A DNA stretch of 64,000 nucleotides from Ditylenchus dipsaci (GCA_004194705.1 SADC01001213.1:186001-250000), one strand, 5' to 3'. Counted from the stretch's first letter, positions 20,488 to 31,924 are shown. A program made the numbers and translations. The notes: a model not told the origin generated them from the sequence alone.

Positions 20488-20991
20488 CAGGGTGCACATA
20501 TCGTTTTTGGGAAAAGGGGCGTACAATCATAAAATGGGGGCGTTTATAAGAAAAAATTTGCCAAAAGGGGGCGTCAAACTAATCAAGACAAAAATGAACA
20601 AAAATTATATTTTATGACACTTTATTCAGCCAGAAAACAATCGAGCCATTCAACAACAACACAAACTCATTTAAACCAATCATATTTCTCACTGGACCTG
20701 GCTTTCTTCATTAAATTTTTCTTGGAAAGGAAGTAGTCGTAAACATCGATGCAATCGAAATCAGTGTTGATCTTGACATAGATGAGAGCATTCAGCGTCT
20801 CGAGATTCATCCGGTTCCTTTCGGATAGACACTAGTAAAATAAGAAAACAATAAAAAGTGGCATAAAACCTTTTAAAAGTGGAAACTTTAAGGAAAAACG
20901 TTTAATGTTCGCCCCTTTTTTCAAAATAAAAAGGGGCGAAATATCCAAAAAGGGGGCGAACGCCCCAAAAGGGGGCGATATGGGCACCCTG
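20488..20991. mobile_element. hAT-derived element with 8-bp target duplication
   Basis: The ends read CAGGGTGCACATATCG and CGATATGGGCACCCTG, flanked by a perfect 8-bp repeat AATAGAGC (20480-20487 and 20992-20999). The interior, minus strand, at about 20667-20840 encodes a hAT transposase C-terminal fragment (RMNLETLNALIYVKINTDFD and on, ending KYDWFK then stop). The arms are GGGGCG-rich. It is an internally deleted, non-autonomous hAT. Confidence 0.85.
20670..20845 (-). pseudogene. hAT transposase C-terminal fragment
   Basis: The peptide NRMNLETLNALIYVKINTDF resembles the end of the hAT dimerisation domain. It stops after DWFK. Only the last ~55 codons remain inside the 504-bp element. Confidence 0.6.
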
Positions 20992-20999
20992 AATAGAGC

Positions 21000-21510
21000 A
21001 TATAAGTTCAGCAACCAATCGGCAAAATAGAAATATACTTGCTAAGCTTTTGCTGGCCTAGAAAATAGGATTTGTATTGGCCTTGCTGTCAACTCTCTTT
21101 GCCTAAAAAGTGTAAAATATCAGATTTCCTAGATATGGTTCGAGCAATGTGTTGCGCAAAACACAATATTAATTGCCAACAGCTAAATAAGCGGAAGTTG
21201 TCGGATTTTCACGTTTTCCATGAAATTGTTAGTTTTGTTAAACAGTTGTTGATAAAAAGTATTTAAAAAATCACAACATGATATGGATTAAAAGTGCAAT
21301 TTGAAAAATAATAATAATTTCAACTCAAAAGCTTGAATACCATTATAAACATTTTCAAATTTTTTACCGTAAACCCTAGAATCAGCCGAGCGGTTGGACA
21401 ACTGTGCAAGTGCACTTGGGCTGCTGTCTTGGTTCCGCAAGCTGATTTTGGCCCTATCGCTTAATGGGGGGGGGGGGGGGCGGTGGGTTTTGGCTCGCCC
21501 ACACCCCCCC
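21000..21510. other. intergenic stretch, nothing recognised
   Basis: AT-rich sequence, with a poly-G tract near 21467-21482 and CTTGGTCCC-type repeat debris. One 64-codon open frame (21072-21266) has no recognisable feature. Confidence 0.4.
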
Positions 21511-21514
21511 CTCT

Positions 21515-21695
21515 GTTGTGGTTATTTTGTGGGTTTTTAGGCTAAGGCTCAGGCAAAATTAGGCCATCGTATGTTAGGACGAACTTAATCATGAGTCTAT
21601 CATGAGTCTAACATACGCTGGCCAACCCTTGCCTAAGCCTAAAGCCTAAAATATCACAAAATAACAACAGGGGACCAAGGCTAAAAAAACCCACC
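21515..21695. mobile_element. second copy of the GGACCAAGG/CCAGCG foldback
   Basis: The arms start at CTGTTGTGGTTATTTTGTGG and end at AAATAACAACAGGGGACCAA. The middle has GTATGTTAGGACGAACTTAA and its inverse, as in the copy at 16140-16355. Confidence 0.6.
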
Positions 21696-22256
21696 CATTG
21701 AGGGATAGGGCCCTGTTTTTATGTCAAAGAAACTGTTTGCCTAAAAGTCCAATAACAATTATTTTTCACCTTTTCAGGCAAAAAAAATTGCTCTGGCCCA
21801 TGCCTAAAACCAGTTTTGAAAAGGAAGGTCAAAACGCAATGCATTATAATTTCAAAAAAGCTTGGAGGGAGTGTCGATAACTATTAAATTTATAGTGAAA
21901 ATAGTTTAGCTACTTTTCTTTGTATATTGACTTTGTCGAAATAAGATTGGGAGTTCAGGATTGGCATTATTTTTCAAATATAAAAGGCGAAAAAAGCTAG
22001 CAACAATGAATTATTAAGCACATTATTTTGCAGCACACAAGGCAGGAATAAATTATTGAATTAAAGCGGCAGTAAGCAACCAATAGCTTATATTATTCCA
22101 TGACTAATTAGACTTTTATTTGTAAAAAAAATTATAATTTATATTGGACGTGAACCACCTTTGAAACGGGTTAAATTCAAAAAAAAATCTGAAAAATGTT
22201 TTTTTAAACTGTTCAAACCAAGAAAAATTTCATTACAAATCTCGCTCTTTTCGGAG

Positions 22257-22730
22257 ATGCAACCATACTTGCACGGGCGCCAAGCGCCCTGGGTCGGCGC
22301 CGGCACCGCTTTTTCACAAGCCCTGCGCCGGCGCTGGCGTACTTGGGTTTTTACAGCTGGCGCCGTCGCCCGAGTTTTTTCAATATTTGCTGAAACGCTG
22401 TTTTTCAAAAATTTTCAAAAATGTTTTGAAAATTTTCTTAAAATTTTCCCAATTTCTTCTATTTTTATCAAAATTGAGTATTTTCGGTATGAACATATAC
22501 TATTTTTCATTATAAAAACTCAATTTACAGACAAAAATACCGGTGCCGGAGCCGGAGCCGGCGCCCTTATTATAGCCTGGCGCCCGATGGCGAAATTCCA
22601 AAAAAGCCTGGCGCCGGCGTCGGCGATGGCGCCTTATTTCACGTTCCCTTATTTCACTCTGGCGCCCCGGCGCCGCTCCTGGCACCGGTGCCGAAATTTC
22701 GAAAAGCCTGGCGCAGCCGATTTTCCGTTT
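22257..22730. repeat. GGCGCC-rich element end, hAT type
   Basis: It starts CAACCATACTTGCACG and then runs into about 450 bp dense in GGCGCC and GCGCCGGCGC words. Local GC is far above the surroundings. The same tip (CATAC[CT]TGCACG) opens the complete element at 30277 and, inverted, closes the fragment at 49330-49492. No matching right end is seen here, so this copy is truncated or fused. Confidence 0.6.
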
Positions 22731-22739
22731 ATGGTCTAG

Positions 22740-23720
22740 GAAAAAATAAGTTTTGGGGATTTTGAATTTTTTAATTGTTTGCTTGTTGTACCATATTTTT
22801 TAGCATGGAGCTTGGGAAAAATTCTCTAATCGCATTTTTGACCAAGAGTTTTGCTCAGAATTATGTCTAAGGTAAGTGAGTGCGCCGAGTGAAACCCTTA
22901 GGCACCCCCTTTTAAGACTCCAGTATTCAAAGTTATGTTCAATATTTTCTTTTTTGTACAAAACTGCTTCTTTTCGGTTTCTTACCACCCCAATGAACTT
23001 CAATACCCTTTAAAGGTGGTTAAAAAGATTACTCGTGGCTTTGATACTTAACTTTTTATGGACCAGAAGTCTAAAATAACGCCTTTTTAAGATTCAGAAG
23101 TGATTTTGAGTTGATTTATGGTGTTCGGGAACACTTCTTAAAAAGTTGATCGGGAGAGGCAAGGGGTATATTCAAGTAGCGCCAAAAATGTAGTGTTTGA
23201 ACTCTTAACACACAACCTGGAGCCTCAATTATTTTTCGAATAAAAAACAAAAACAATAATAAAAGTTAAATTGAGATTCCCTATCTAATAAGTAAACAAA
23301 AGTAGTACTAAGAACAAGAGAGCATAAAAAATTACTACTTCCTCCAGTTTCTGTGCCAGCAAAATTAGAATTGTCAGATGAGGCTTATAGGTTGAGCCAT
23401 GCCTGACTTATTTGACTTTTTTATTTACGGAATGTCAGCTTTCAAGTGAGCTATGGCCGCTCAAATAGGCACAAAGTTGTTGTGAAAATGCAAAAAAAGA
23501 GCCGGCAACAGTTCAAATAAGGCTATGAGTAAAGTAGTCGAGGGGTCAATTTATTTATCAACTTTTCTTAGCTGTTTTAATTTTTTTATCTGGCTCCTCT
23601 AAATTTCCCTAGATCTTCATGATGAAAAGAACAAAAATGTAATAAAGGTTTAAAAAATGATGCATTTCAGCAAAAATAAGGAAACGCTGAAGTTGAGGCT
23701 ACCCTTCAAATTTGTCAAGC
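22740..23720. other. intergenic stretch with inverted R1 fragment
   Basis: Positions 22795-22890 hold an inverted, diverged R1 repeat (TTATGTCTAAGGTAAGTGAG). Nothing else could be supported. Confidence 0.4.
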
Positions 23721-23723
23721 ATA

Positions 23724-24109
23724 CAGGGTGACACAGAAAAACAGTCACATTTTTGAACAATTTTATTCTCATTTTTTTAAATGAAATTTCTGAACGTAAG
23801 TGTGATTTTGTCCACTACCCTGCAATTTTTTTTGTAGAAAATGCTATTTGTGGTGTGTTTGATGCCAAACATGAATTTGAGTATAGCAAAGAGTGTAAAT
23901 TCTCTGAGCATAGAACCTCTTCTCAAATCCAGCAACTATCAGAACACAAAAGTATATAGGGAAGGTTAAACAAATTATCATTTGAGTCAATAAATACAAA
24001 TACGGTAAGTCATATTCCCCTGAGATTTCTGAAAATTTTGGAAATCGACCAGGAAGGGCTTGCGTACGTCATTTTTTAAAAATGTGACTGTTTTTTTTGT
24101 GTCACCCTG
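23724..24109. mobile_element. Tc1/mariner-type MITE, CAGGGTGACAC tips
   Basis: The ends read CAGGGTGACACAGAAAAACA and TTTTTTGTGTCACCCTG with TA duplications on both sides. Arms are short (~30 bp) and the interior is AT-rich without a transposase. The first seven bases are shared with the larger element at 55195-56780. Confidence 0.8.
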
Positions 24110-24119
24110 TACATGATTT

Positions 24120-24720
24120 TTTGAACTTTCTTGAAAATTTGTTTTCAGCATGATGTAGACAAAGGAGATTTAAGAGGGGATGAATTTTAAGAATTTTAAA
24201 ACTACCTACAAAATATTATTAATTACTCCATTATTCCCAAAAATTTTTGTTAAAAAAGTTGGCAGGAGTACACTATTCGGCCAGAGCCAAAAGTTATTTT
24301 TTTTAAAATCTAAGTATTTCCTATGCTCTAAAACGATAAAAACGGCAAAAAAGTGTGAGAAATAAAGTGTGTTAGAGAAAAAAAGTTTTTTGACTGCCTT
24401 GGTCCCTTGTGATTATTTTACGCCGTTTGGCCAATGGAGCTTGACGCGAAGAGCTTCTTTATGCATTTTTGATCATGAGTCGTGCTTCGTATCATGCCGC
24501 CCCTCCTTCCGAAGGGGGCGTAGGGACAGGGTGATTAATTCAAATTGCAAAAAAGTATCAAATTTTTTTTCCAAAAGGTGTCATTTAAGGCAAAATTTCG
24601 AAAAAGGTGGCATTTTAACAAGGTTACAAGCAAAAATGCCTCCTTTCATTTTTCAAAAAGGTAGCGCAATCTTCAAAAAGGTGCCAAATGCCACCTAAAG
24701 GTGGACTTTTCCGCACTTTG
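24120..24720. other. intergenic stretch, nothing recognised
   Basis: Low-complexity AT-rich sequence with repeated AAAAAGGTGGCATTT-type words near 24540-24710. No gene is supported. Confidence 0.4.
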
Positions 24721-24724
24721 GTCA

Positions 24725-24840
24725 TCCTGCGTAGGGGGCTTGAGAGCTAGAGATGCGCGCACTCACTTACCTTAGACATGATTCCGAGAAGTACACTTGA
24801 TCATAAATGGATATAGAGTCTCTTTGCTTGAAAGTTGACT
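24725..24840 (+). repeat. dispersed repeat R1, copy 2
   Basis: This is nearly identical to the window start: GGGGCTTGAGAG, AGATGCGCGCACTCACTTAC and TTAGACATGATTCCGAGAAG follow in the same order and spacing. Confidence 0.75.
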
Positions 24841-24955
24841 CCTGGAAAGTCAATCACTATTCTCATAGCCATTGCAAGCCAAACAGTTTTTCCAGTTTTC
24901 ATACTCTTATTTTTTAAGATGACACGGGAGACTGGTACAAGCTTAAATTGATATA

Positions 24956-25749
24956 ACTGGTGACCATAAAGTTCGGAATGGACTTTTGAACTAATTTTTA
25001 GCAATAAAATTTATTCCCAAAAAATATTCCAAACATAGGGTTTGTAGGCCTTTCCTTCCTCTTTCGATTGGTATATTCACTTTTACTTTATGAAGAAATT
25101 TTGTTTCAAAATTTGGACAAAGAATGAAGGGAAGGAAAAATAATTTATGCAGGGCATTTGTTCCACTACTTAAACTTTATTTTCACTTTAATCTTCAAAG
25201 GCTTTGATTTTCAATTCGTTTATTTTGTCTATTGAACATGAGTGATTTGCGGGCAGGGATTGTGCGGCTTTACCAGGAGGGCCATGCTGTAATGGAGATA
25301 TCCAGACTTCTCAACGTGCCGCACCACAAGAAATGATCCAGAACGCCATTGATGCCTTCCCGAAACGACTCCGAAAATGCATTGAGGCAAATGGAGGTCT
25401 TTTTCATGAATAAAAATAATTTTATATATCGTTTGGTAGAGGAATAAAAATGCTACAAGATCATATATTTGGATTTTTTTTGGAAATAAATTCTTAAACC
25501 GAATCAAGCAGAAAAGAGCATGGTCATGCCGAAAATCAACACAAGATATGCCCTGCATAAATTATTTTTCCTTCCTTCATTCTTTGTCCAAATTTTGAAA
25601 CAAAATTTCTTCATAAAGTAAAAGTGAATATACCAATCGAAAGAGGAAGGAAAGGCCTACAAAACCCTATGTTTGGAATATTTTTGGGGAATAAATTTTA
25701 TTGCTAAAAATTAGTTCAAAAGTCCATTCCGAACTTTATGGTCACCAGT
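24956..25749. mobile_element. internally deleted Tc1/mariner element with ~200-bp inverted ends
   Basis: The ends are ACTGGTGACCATAAAGTTCG and its inverse, flanked by TA. The inverted repeats run about 200 bp each. Between them, plus strand 25238-25411 encodes two joined scraps of a transposase: the N-terminal helix-turn-helix (RAGIVRLYQEGHAVMEISRL) and the C-terminal end (NAIDAFPKRLRKCIEANGGL), with the catalytic middle deleted. A stop at 25336 separates them. The tip resembles those at 33655, 36983 and 37434. Confidence 0.85.
25238..25411 (+). pseudogene. Tc1/mariner transposase, N- and C-terminal scraps
   Basis: The first 32 codons give the DNA-binding HTH start MSDLRAGIVRLYQEGH and then stop. 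The next block ends CIEANGGLFHE and stop, the usual tail of this transposase group. The DDE catalytic core is missing completely, so it cannot transpose itself, but the ends could be mobilised by an intact relative. Confidence 0.75.
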
Positions 25750-25754
25750 TAGTT

Positions 25755-26500
25755 TAGAAAATTAGACCTTTACTGACTTAATGACTGTAAAATGTTTCGA
25801 CCCTACCGAAGTATACTCCCCCCCACCCCGTTTAAAGTGTTTCCAAACACCATATATCGACCTAAAATCACTTCAGGAGTTAAAAAAAAATTATTTTTGA
25901 GTTCTGGTCAATAAAAAATTTAGTTTTGGGCATTTTGAAATTTCGACAATTTGCCTGTTTTACCAAGTTTTGGTCACTGGAGCTGGGCAAAAAGAGCCTT
26001 TCAACTATACTCCGGTAGCGCTAATGTTTCTTAGTTGCATAAAACCGAAAAACGATTCCAAATTAAAATATCATTTTTTGAAAAACGACATAAAAATACA
26101 TTTAAACCACAGCAGAACAAAATAGAATATTTCTTGTTGTCAAAAAGGGTGTTTCACTAGTAGATTGCGTGTTTTCTCCCACTCTTGCTTGAGTTGCAGA
26201 GAGAGAAACTTTTTTATATTCTCTTCCTAGGATTCGAAAAGCAGAGCAAAGAGCATGTTAATCCCATATGGGATTATTCTCTATATGCAAAAGTCAAACA
26301 ACATGATTTTGGGGTGCTTTTCACATCAATATAAAATCCCTAGAGCATTAATCGAACAAAAAAATAATTAGAAGACTTGGATTTGGCCTACAGCCTATTA
26401 GTTTTGCAGAACATTAAAAAGTTTCAAAAAATTCGTGTGAGATTTTGTTTTTAAACAAAATAAAGTTAAAATTGTTTCGAGAATGGTTTTAAAATACTAT
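25755..26500. other. intergenic stretch, nothing recognised
   Basis: AT-rich with a C-rich tract near 25815. A phrase TGGTCACTGGAGCTGGGCAA near 25975 recurs at about 50555, as part of the R1 neighbourhood. No gene is supported. Confidence 0.4.
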
Positions 26501-26501
26501 A

Positions 26502-26820
26502 CAGTCAAGTCCCGCTAAAACTAAAGTTCGTTCCCGCCTAAAGTCCGACCATTTTTTACCTTAATTTTTGAAAACTTATGCCTCAATTGATCCGCCAGTT
26601 TAGTCCAAAATATTCTGAAGATTCTAATTTCACCAGTCGTTTCTAAAACTGATCATTGTTTTGTCGATAAGATCCGTGGTTCCCGCTATAACGCGATTCT
26701 ATTTTCAAAAAAGGTCGCGTTGTATTTTTTTGGATTAGACTATTGGATCAATTTAGGAAGTAGTAAACAATGGTCGAACCCTAGGCGGGAACGAACTTGA
26801 GGGGTCGCGTTATAAACTGT
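26502..26820. mobile_element. pogo-like palindromic MITE, member C
   Basis: The left tip is CAGTCAAGTCCCGCTAAAAC after TA. The core AAGTTCGTTCCCGCCTAAAG and its inverse (GGCGGGAACGAACTTGAGG) match members A, B and D. The centre repeats the tip theme (TTCCCGCTATAACGCGA). The right tip is damaged. Confidence 0.75.
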
Positions 26821-26824
26821 TATA

Positions 26825-28435
26825 ATTTTATACGGAAAGTCCATTTTTATTTATGAAAAAGTCGGCGCCAGTGTAGTATACACAAGCCACCTCCCCCCTT
26901 CTCTTCTTCCAATATTTTTACTTAGGCTCATTATTAACAAGGGCTTCGTCAAGAATTTTTTCTTAAAAATATATTTTGAACACCCAGGGTAGGAGGTAGT
27001 TTATACGACACATGCTTTTTTGTATAAGAGGGGATGGTGAAGACATTATACGTTAAAAACAGTATCTTCAAGAAAATCGAAAATCCCACAATTGTAACAT
27101 TGTTTGAGCCAACAGGAACGAAAACATGATTTCAGGCATGGCTAAGTATGGAATTCTATCATTCCTATTTTTAAAAGTTACAATTATTTTATAAAAAGTA
27201 AAATTAAAGACAATAAATTCTTGTTTATTCTGTCCAGCTGACTAGTGCTAGTCGGACAAAAGAACAAGACAACAAAGCAAAAAACTAACTGACTTGTTAG
27301 ATAGCCAAAGAGAGCATTTTCGTCACTTCCCTTTTATTTTTTATTGTGCCGTTGGAGGCGCTTCCGAAAATTAAAATTAATACTAGTAGTAGTAGCACTG
27401 GGTCCTACACTTGACTTTTGCTTCGCCTCAGCACATTTGTGTGAGAAGTGTTGGTTTGATGGGATTTCCTTTCTAGCATGTAATTTTGGTCCCTTGTTGG
27501 TGAGCGCTTAAAAGTTTTAGGGGATAGAGCACTGAGCCATGCAAACCTTCAGACTCCTGTTTTTAATCTACTTTAACGGGTTTGTGTTGCAAAGGTTTAA
27601 CGTTGCCAAAAATGTGGGTCATATATCTCAGAAAAAAATAAGTTGAGTTTTAAAAAGGTTTAGTGAAAAGAGGGCTTTTGAATTGTTAGATTAGGCTTTG
27701 ACTTTGGAATAGAAATCAAAGGCTGAGTTGTACCCCGCAACCCTCACTCGATTCACTCATCCCGCACGCGAAAGTCTGGTATACGCATTGTTCTCAATGA
27801 ATTTTATTGAAACCTTATTTTTTAGTACGGAAATTGTTTGAAAACTATTTTTTTATCTGTTTAAGCGAATGAAGATTTTTTTGGAGACGTTCAAACCTTA
27901 TTCACAGTTGATTAAAATACACAACCGCCACCACCCCCCCCCCCCCCTACCAGTAAACAAGTTCCATATTTCCTTTATAAATTGATGTTTCCCACTATCA
28001 GAATGGAGAAACCAGAGAGAAAAAATAATTGAATTTTTGCCTTAGTCCCCCTGTGGTCATTTTCCAAATCCAAAAAAGTCTTACCCAAAAAATTTAAATA
28101 TTTATTTTTGAATCAGAAACAGCAATATTAAGATTCGGAAACTAGATTCGTAATCAGCGTACCCGATGTTCTCATAAAACCAGTCATGATCGCTTAAGTT
28201 GACTGTCATATTTTGAATTCCGTTCGAGGCAAAAAAATATTCTAATTACCACTTCTTGCCTATTTCAATAAATGACCAGAGAAGGGAACAAAGCAAAAAA
28301 GTGCGAAAAAAATTCTTGATTTTTTTCATTCTGATGGTGAGAAACATCAATTAATGAACAAAGTATGATTAGACATGGAGATCAGATTTTAACATTTTCT
28401 CCAAAAACAGGTCATACGAGCGTTCCCGGAACTTA
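26825..28435. other. long intergenic stretch, no gene supported
   Basis: This holds a run of C near 27937-27950, a GTAGTAGTAG microsatellite at about 27388, and a TCCCCCTGTGG repeat fragment near 28045. Open frames are short and featureless. Confidence 0.4.
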
Positions 28436-28444
28436 TGTTTATAC

Positions 28445-28658
28445 CAGGGTTCTCATCTTTAAATTTTGAAAAAAGGACATTTGGATAAAAAAGGACATTT
28501 TGACCATTATTGAAGAAAAAGGGTCATTTTATCCAGTGCTTATTGCTATTTTAAAGCGAAAAAAAAAAGATTTTGACTGAAAACTTTGAAAATAAAAAAG
28601 ATTTTGGGTCGCAAAAAAAACAAATTCTTAAACTTTAAAAGGACGCATGAGAACCCTG
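28445..28658. mobile_element. 214-bp hAT-type MITE
   Basis: The ends are CAGGGTTCTCATCTTT and ATGAGAACCCTG. A perfect 8-bp target duplication GTTTATAC flanks it (28437-28444, 28659-28666). The interior is AT-rich with AAAAAGGACATTT repeats. Confidence 0.85.
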
Positions 28659-28759
28659 GTTTATACCCAATACTGAAAATACAGTAAAGTGACCCTTGCT
28701 ATCGGATTAAGTCTTGGACAAAATCCACGGGGTTTTTCAGTTGTTTGTATATTTTTCAG

Positions 28760-28827
28760 ATCATTTCGATAAACCTTTCAAAGCGTCATTAAAGGTCCCC
28801 GCACCGAAAAATTTCACGATTCGAATG
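28760..28827 (+). CDS. orphan internal exon candidate
   Basis: A 68-nt block sits between a strong acceptor (ATTTTTCAG) and a strong donor (GTAAGT) and encodes HFDKPFKASLKVPAPKNFTI. A possible following exon is at 28980-29147, with FTFAYLPVARELKTAVWLFN and a stop. I do not recognise either peptide and cannot link them with certainty. Confidence 0.3.
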
Positions 28828-29149
28828 GTAAGTAAACAAATAATACAGAAAATTTTGAAAAAATTTCACTCAGTTTTTATTTACACATCACAATTTTAAG
28901 AGAGGTCAGACCTCCAAAAACATAAATAAAACACACAAACACCCAAATGAACATTAAGCAAAAATATGAACATGTCAAGAAAAATTGTCTAACAACAATC
29001 AAACCACCCAAAAGTTTTATGACATTGCACATAAAGAAGAAAAAAAGAGTAGTGAGACAAGCTGGAAATAATAAGTTTACTTTTGCCTACTTACCCGTCG
29101 CCAGAGAATTAAAAACAGCTGTCTGGTTGTTCAATTGCTCACTTTAAAG

Positions 29150-30255
29150 CAGATGAAAGTCAAATAGAAAAGGATTTGGCGGAATAGATTTGACAACAAC
29201 ATTATTTTTGAGTGGAAACAAATTAAGATTAAAAGTCAATCTTCTATAATTTTAGCAGAAACTAATTAGCATGTAGACAGTTTGTGCATTTTTAAAAATG
29301 TCTCAGTTTTGCAAAAATAATTTACCAAGTTCATAAAAAAGTTTCAAATTCAGAATTGAGAAGAATTAAAAAAGAAAGCTTAGTTATTAATGCACTCGCA
29401 AATTGATGCAACAAATTTGCCTTTTAATTGATAGGATTTTTATGATAACTGATAGGTGATCGGATTTTTTTAACAGAAAACTACAGGGGGGGAGGGGCGT
29501 TCTAATGGTTTTTTATAAAATTTCGAATATATTTTTTACTTCAAAACACTCTTTTAGGATATTTTTTTCATAGTTTTATTGATGTTCAGTTTTTATGACC
29601 AGGTTTTATTTGCAATGATGTCTAAGGTAATGAGCCAAAGGCTCGGCCATAAAACGGAGAAGGGGGAAATGCTTCTCAGCAAAAAGAACAAAAGATGTTG
29701 AACATGGTTTTGCATTGGGGGGGGCATATTCCCGAGGATCTATTTGAAGGGGGGGAGGGGATAAAAGAGTAGCGCAAAAAATTAGCTATAAATATAAAAG
29801 CAGATTTTCGCTTGCAAATGTGAAAAAATAAAATATTCTTTTGGCGGAAATAGAAATTGTAGAAATTGTAATGTGAAAATTTGAAAATGCCCTTTTACCT
29901 TCACAAACAGGAAACATAAATACAAAAGAATTCAGCCACGAATATAGAAAAATGTTAAAGAAAAATTTGTGCCTGACAAAGTAGTTTTAATTAAACTATC
30001 TATTACATGTAAGAATGCTAGGTTAGCATTTGTCTAGTCTTCTTTGCTTCTAAAAATAAAAATAAAATCTCAGCAAACAAGAATAGTCTGAAAATTGTTG
30101 AGGTTTAAAATGATGGTGGCAAGTCAGATAATCTTTTGATGACTAAGTTTCAAAAAAGAAGTCCGATTAAAAAAAGTTATTTAGATGTGTGAACATCAAA
30201 AATAATTTTTGTACGTATTTAGAAGTGTGGAGTCGAGATCTGAGGTCAATACTAT
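29150..30255. other. intergenic stretch, nothing recognised
   Basis: AT-rich, with G-tracts near 29480-29760 and an R1-like phrase near 29615. No gene is supported. Confidence 0.4.
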
Positions 30256-30671
30256 TGTTTTTACTAGGGTTGTTGACATACCTGCACGCTCAAAAAAATC
30301 GGCGCCAGCGCCAGCGCCGGCGCCAGGCTGAAAAAAAATTTCGGCGCCGGCGCCTGGCGGCGCCGCCGGGCACTTTAAAAACAGCGCCGGCGCCGGCGGC
30401 GCCGCCAGCGTCGGCGCTAGGTGGTCAAATTTTCGCCGCCGGCGCCAGCGCCAGTCGAAAATTTCGGCGCCAGCGCCATAAAAAATGTTTTGAAATGTTT
30501 AGTGAGTGTTTTTTTGCTTTTTAATTCCAATAATATCAATCAATGCAACACTTTTTTGTTCATTGATTAATTGCTCACTGTTTTAATGGTAAAAGATCAA
30601 TTCCTGCAAAAGTACTACAGAAAATTATAATTTGATTAAATGAGAGTTATAGACAAGAAGTGTTTTGCTAT

Positions 30672-30780
30672 TTAAAAGAGTTGCTGCAGTAGATTTTTTC
30701 GTCCAGTAGATACCATTGACATAATGCTGAACATGCGTTCAACCGCCCCTGAACTTGCTGGTATTGGCAGTACCGTATTT
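30672..30780 (-). pseudogene. hAT transposase dimerisation-domain fragment
   Basis: The minus strand reads LPIPASSGAVERMFSIMSMV, followed by STGRKNLLQQLF and a stop. This matches the conserved hAT C-terminal pattern IPASSAxVERxFS. The nested MITE cuts the sequence just upstream. The rest of the transposase is absent. Confidence 0.8.
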
Positions 30781-31015
30781 ACTGTATTAACTCCCCACCC
30801 TATATAAGTCCCCACCCTACGTACCTTATATCTCAGCCTAGAGCGAACATTTCGCAAATGTGTTTTTTGCGTTTTCTTAGTTACCGTGAGTTTACCTGAT
30901 TACACTTTTCAGATTTGGTTGAGCACCCAAAAATCTCAAAATCGACCTCAAAATTTTTCGATTTTTTAGAGGTTGAAAAATAACTACCCATGGGGACTTA
31001 ACACAGTAAATACGG
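30773..31015. mobile_element. CCGTATTTAC-tipped MITE nested in the hAT
   Basis: TA-flanked ends are CCGTATTTACTGTATTAACT and its inverse. The core (TTGGTTGAGCACCCAAAAAT and a TTGCGTTTTCTTAGTTA phrase) is shared with 13074-13331, but the tips differ. Confidence 0.8.
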
Positions 31016-31924
31016 TATATCAAAGGCTAGCTTAGAAGTTGATGGATAGATCTATAAAATTTTTTTGCAAAAATTTGAATTTCAGTCAAGTATTTTTGCA
31101 TAACCTTTGAATGAGCTTTCCAAAAATCACCAGAATCACGTTCAATTTCCAGATTTTCGTTAGATATTTCCTCAAAAAATCTTGTTATTTGCTCCGTTTC
31201 ACCCGCTCAAATAGGTTTCTGAGCATGACAGTTCCAAAGCCGAAAATAGAAGGCTGTTCAACCACTTGGCTGTTCCACCACCCGGCGCCAGCGCCATCGC
31301 CGGCGCCAGCGCCAACGTCATAAAAAAAATCGCCGCCAGCGCCAGCGCTGGCGCTGGTGCAGGTATGGTTGTTGAAATAGCCGGCTATTTATTTTTCGGC
31401 TATATAGCCGGCTAAATAGCCGAAAATCGGCTATTTATAAAAAAATTAATGCTTAATTTCTTTCAAACTTCTTATTTTTTAATTTTTTTTTAGTTTCTTT
31501 TGAAAATAGCTTATTATTCAAATAGCGGCTATTTACCGGCTATTTTGCCGGCTATTTTCGGCTATTTAGCGGCTAAAAGCCAACTAAATAGACGGCTATT
31601 TAGCCGTTGAACAACTCTAGTTTTACATAATTTAAAAGTTGTTGTTGCGCATAAAAAATATGAAATAAAATATTTCAACGGGACGCAACTGACTCGCCAA
31701 CGCAAAATACTGGCCAACGTCAAACTTCGACAACGGCAAAACTCACCAACGGCAGAAGTCGTCGACAAAACTCGCCAATAAGATTGGCGAGTTTAAACTT
31801 AATTAATAGAAAAGTTATTTAACGGGACCGGCCATGGGGGGCGTAAACCCTTGAATGTGCACATTATGACACAGCTCATTTTTGAGAAAACAAATTAAAC
31901 ACAATCTACTCTCAATATATTGCA

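Larger units (their letters stand above)
30277..31367. mobile_element. GGCGCC-rich non-autonomous hAT
   Basis: The ends are CATACCTGCACG and GTGCAGGTATG, and a perfect 8-bp duplication GTTGTTGA flanks it (30269-30276 and 31368-31375). Both subterminal zones are dense arrays of GGCGCC and GCCAGCGCC words. The interior, minus strand, keeps the C-terminus of a hAT transposase, and a CCGTAT-tipped MITE is nested in it. It is the best preserved member of the family also found at 22257 and 49330. Confidence 0.85.
30265..31619. mobile_element. GGCTATTTAGCC-word hAT MITE, split by another element
   Basis: The left tip TAGGGTTGTTGA (30265-30276) is separated from its body (31376-31619) by the element at 30277-31367. 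The body is filled with ATAGCCGGCTATTT words and ends GTTGAACAACTCTA. The flanks read GTTTTTAC and GTTTTACA, an 8-bp duplication allowing one T lost from a run. Without the insert the element is about 260 bp. Confidence 0.75.

Noticed and set aside
22161..22739. 192-codon frame through the GGCGCC block
   Set aside because: Low-complexity GC-rich repeat inside a hAT end, without any domain; the frame is open only because the repeat lacks stops.
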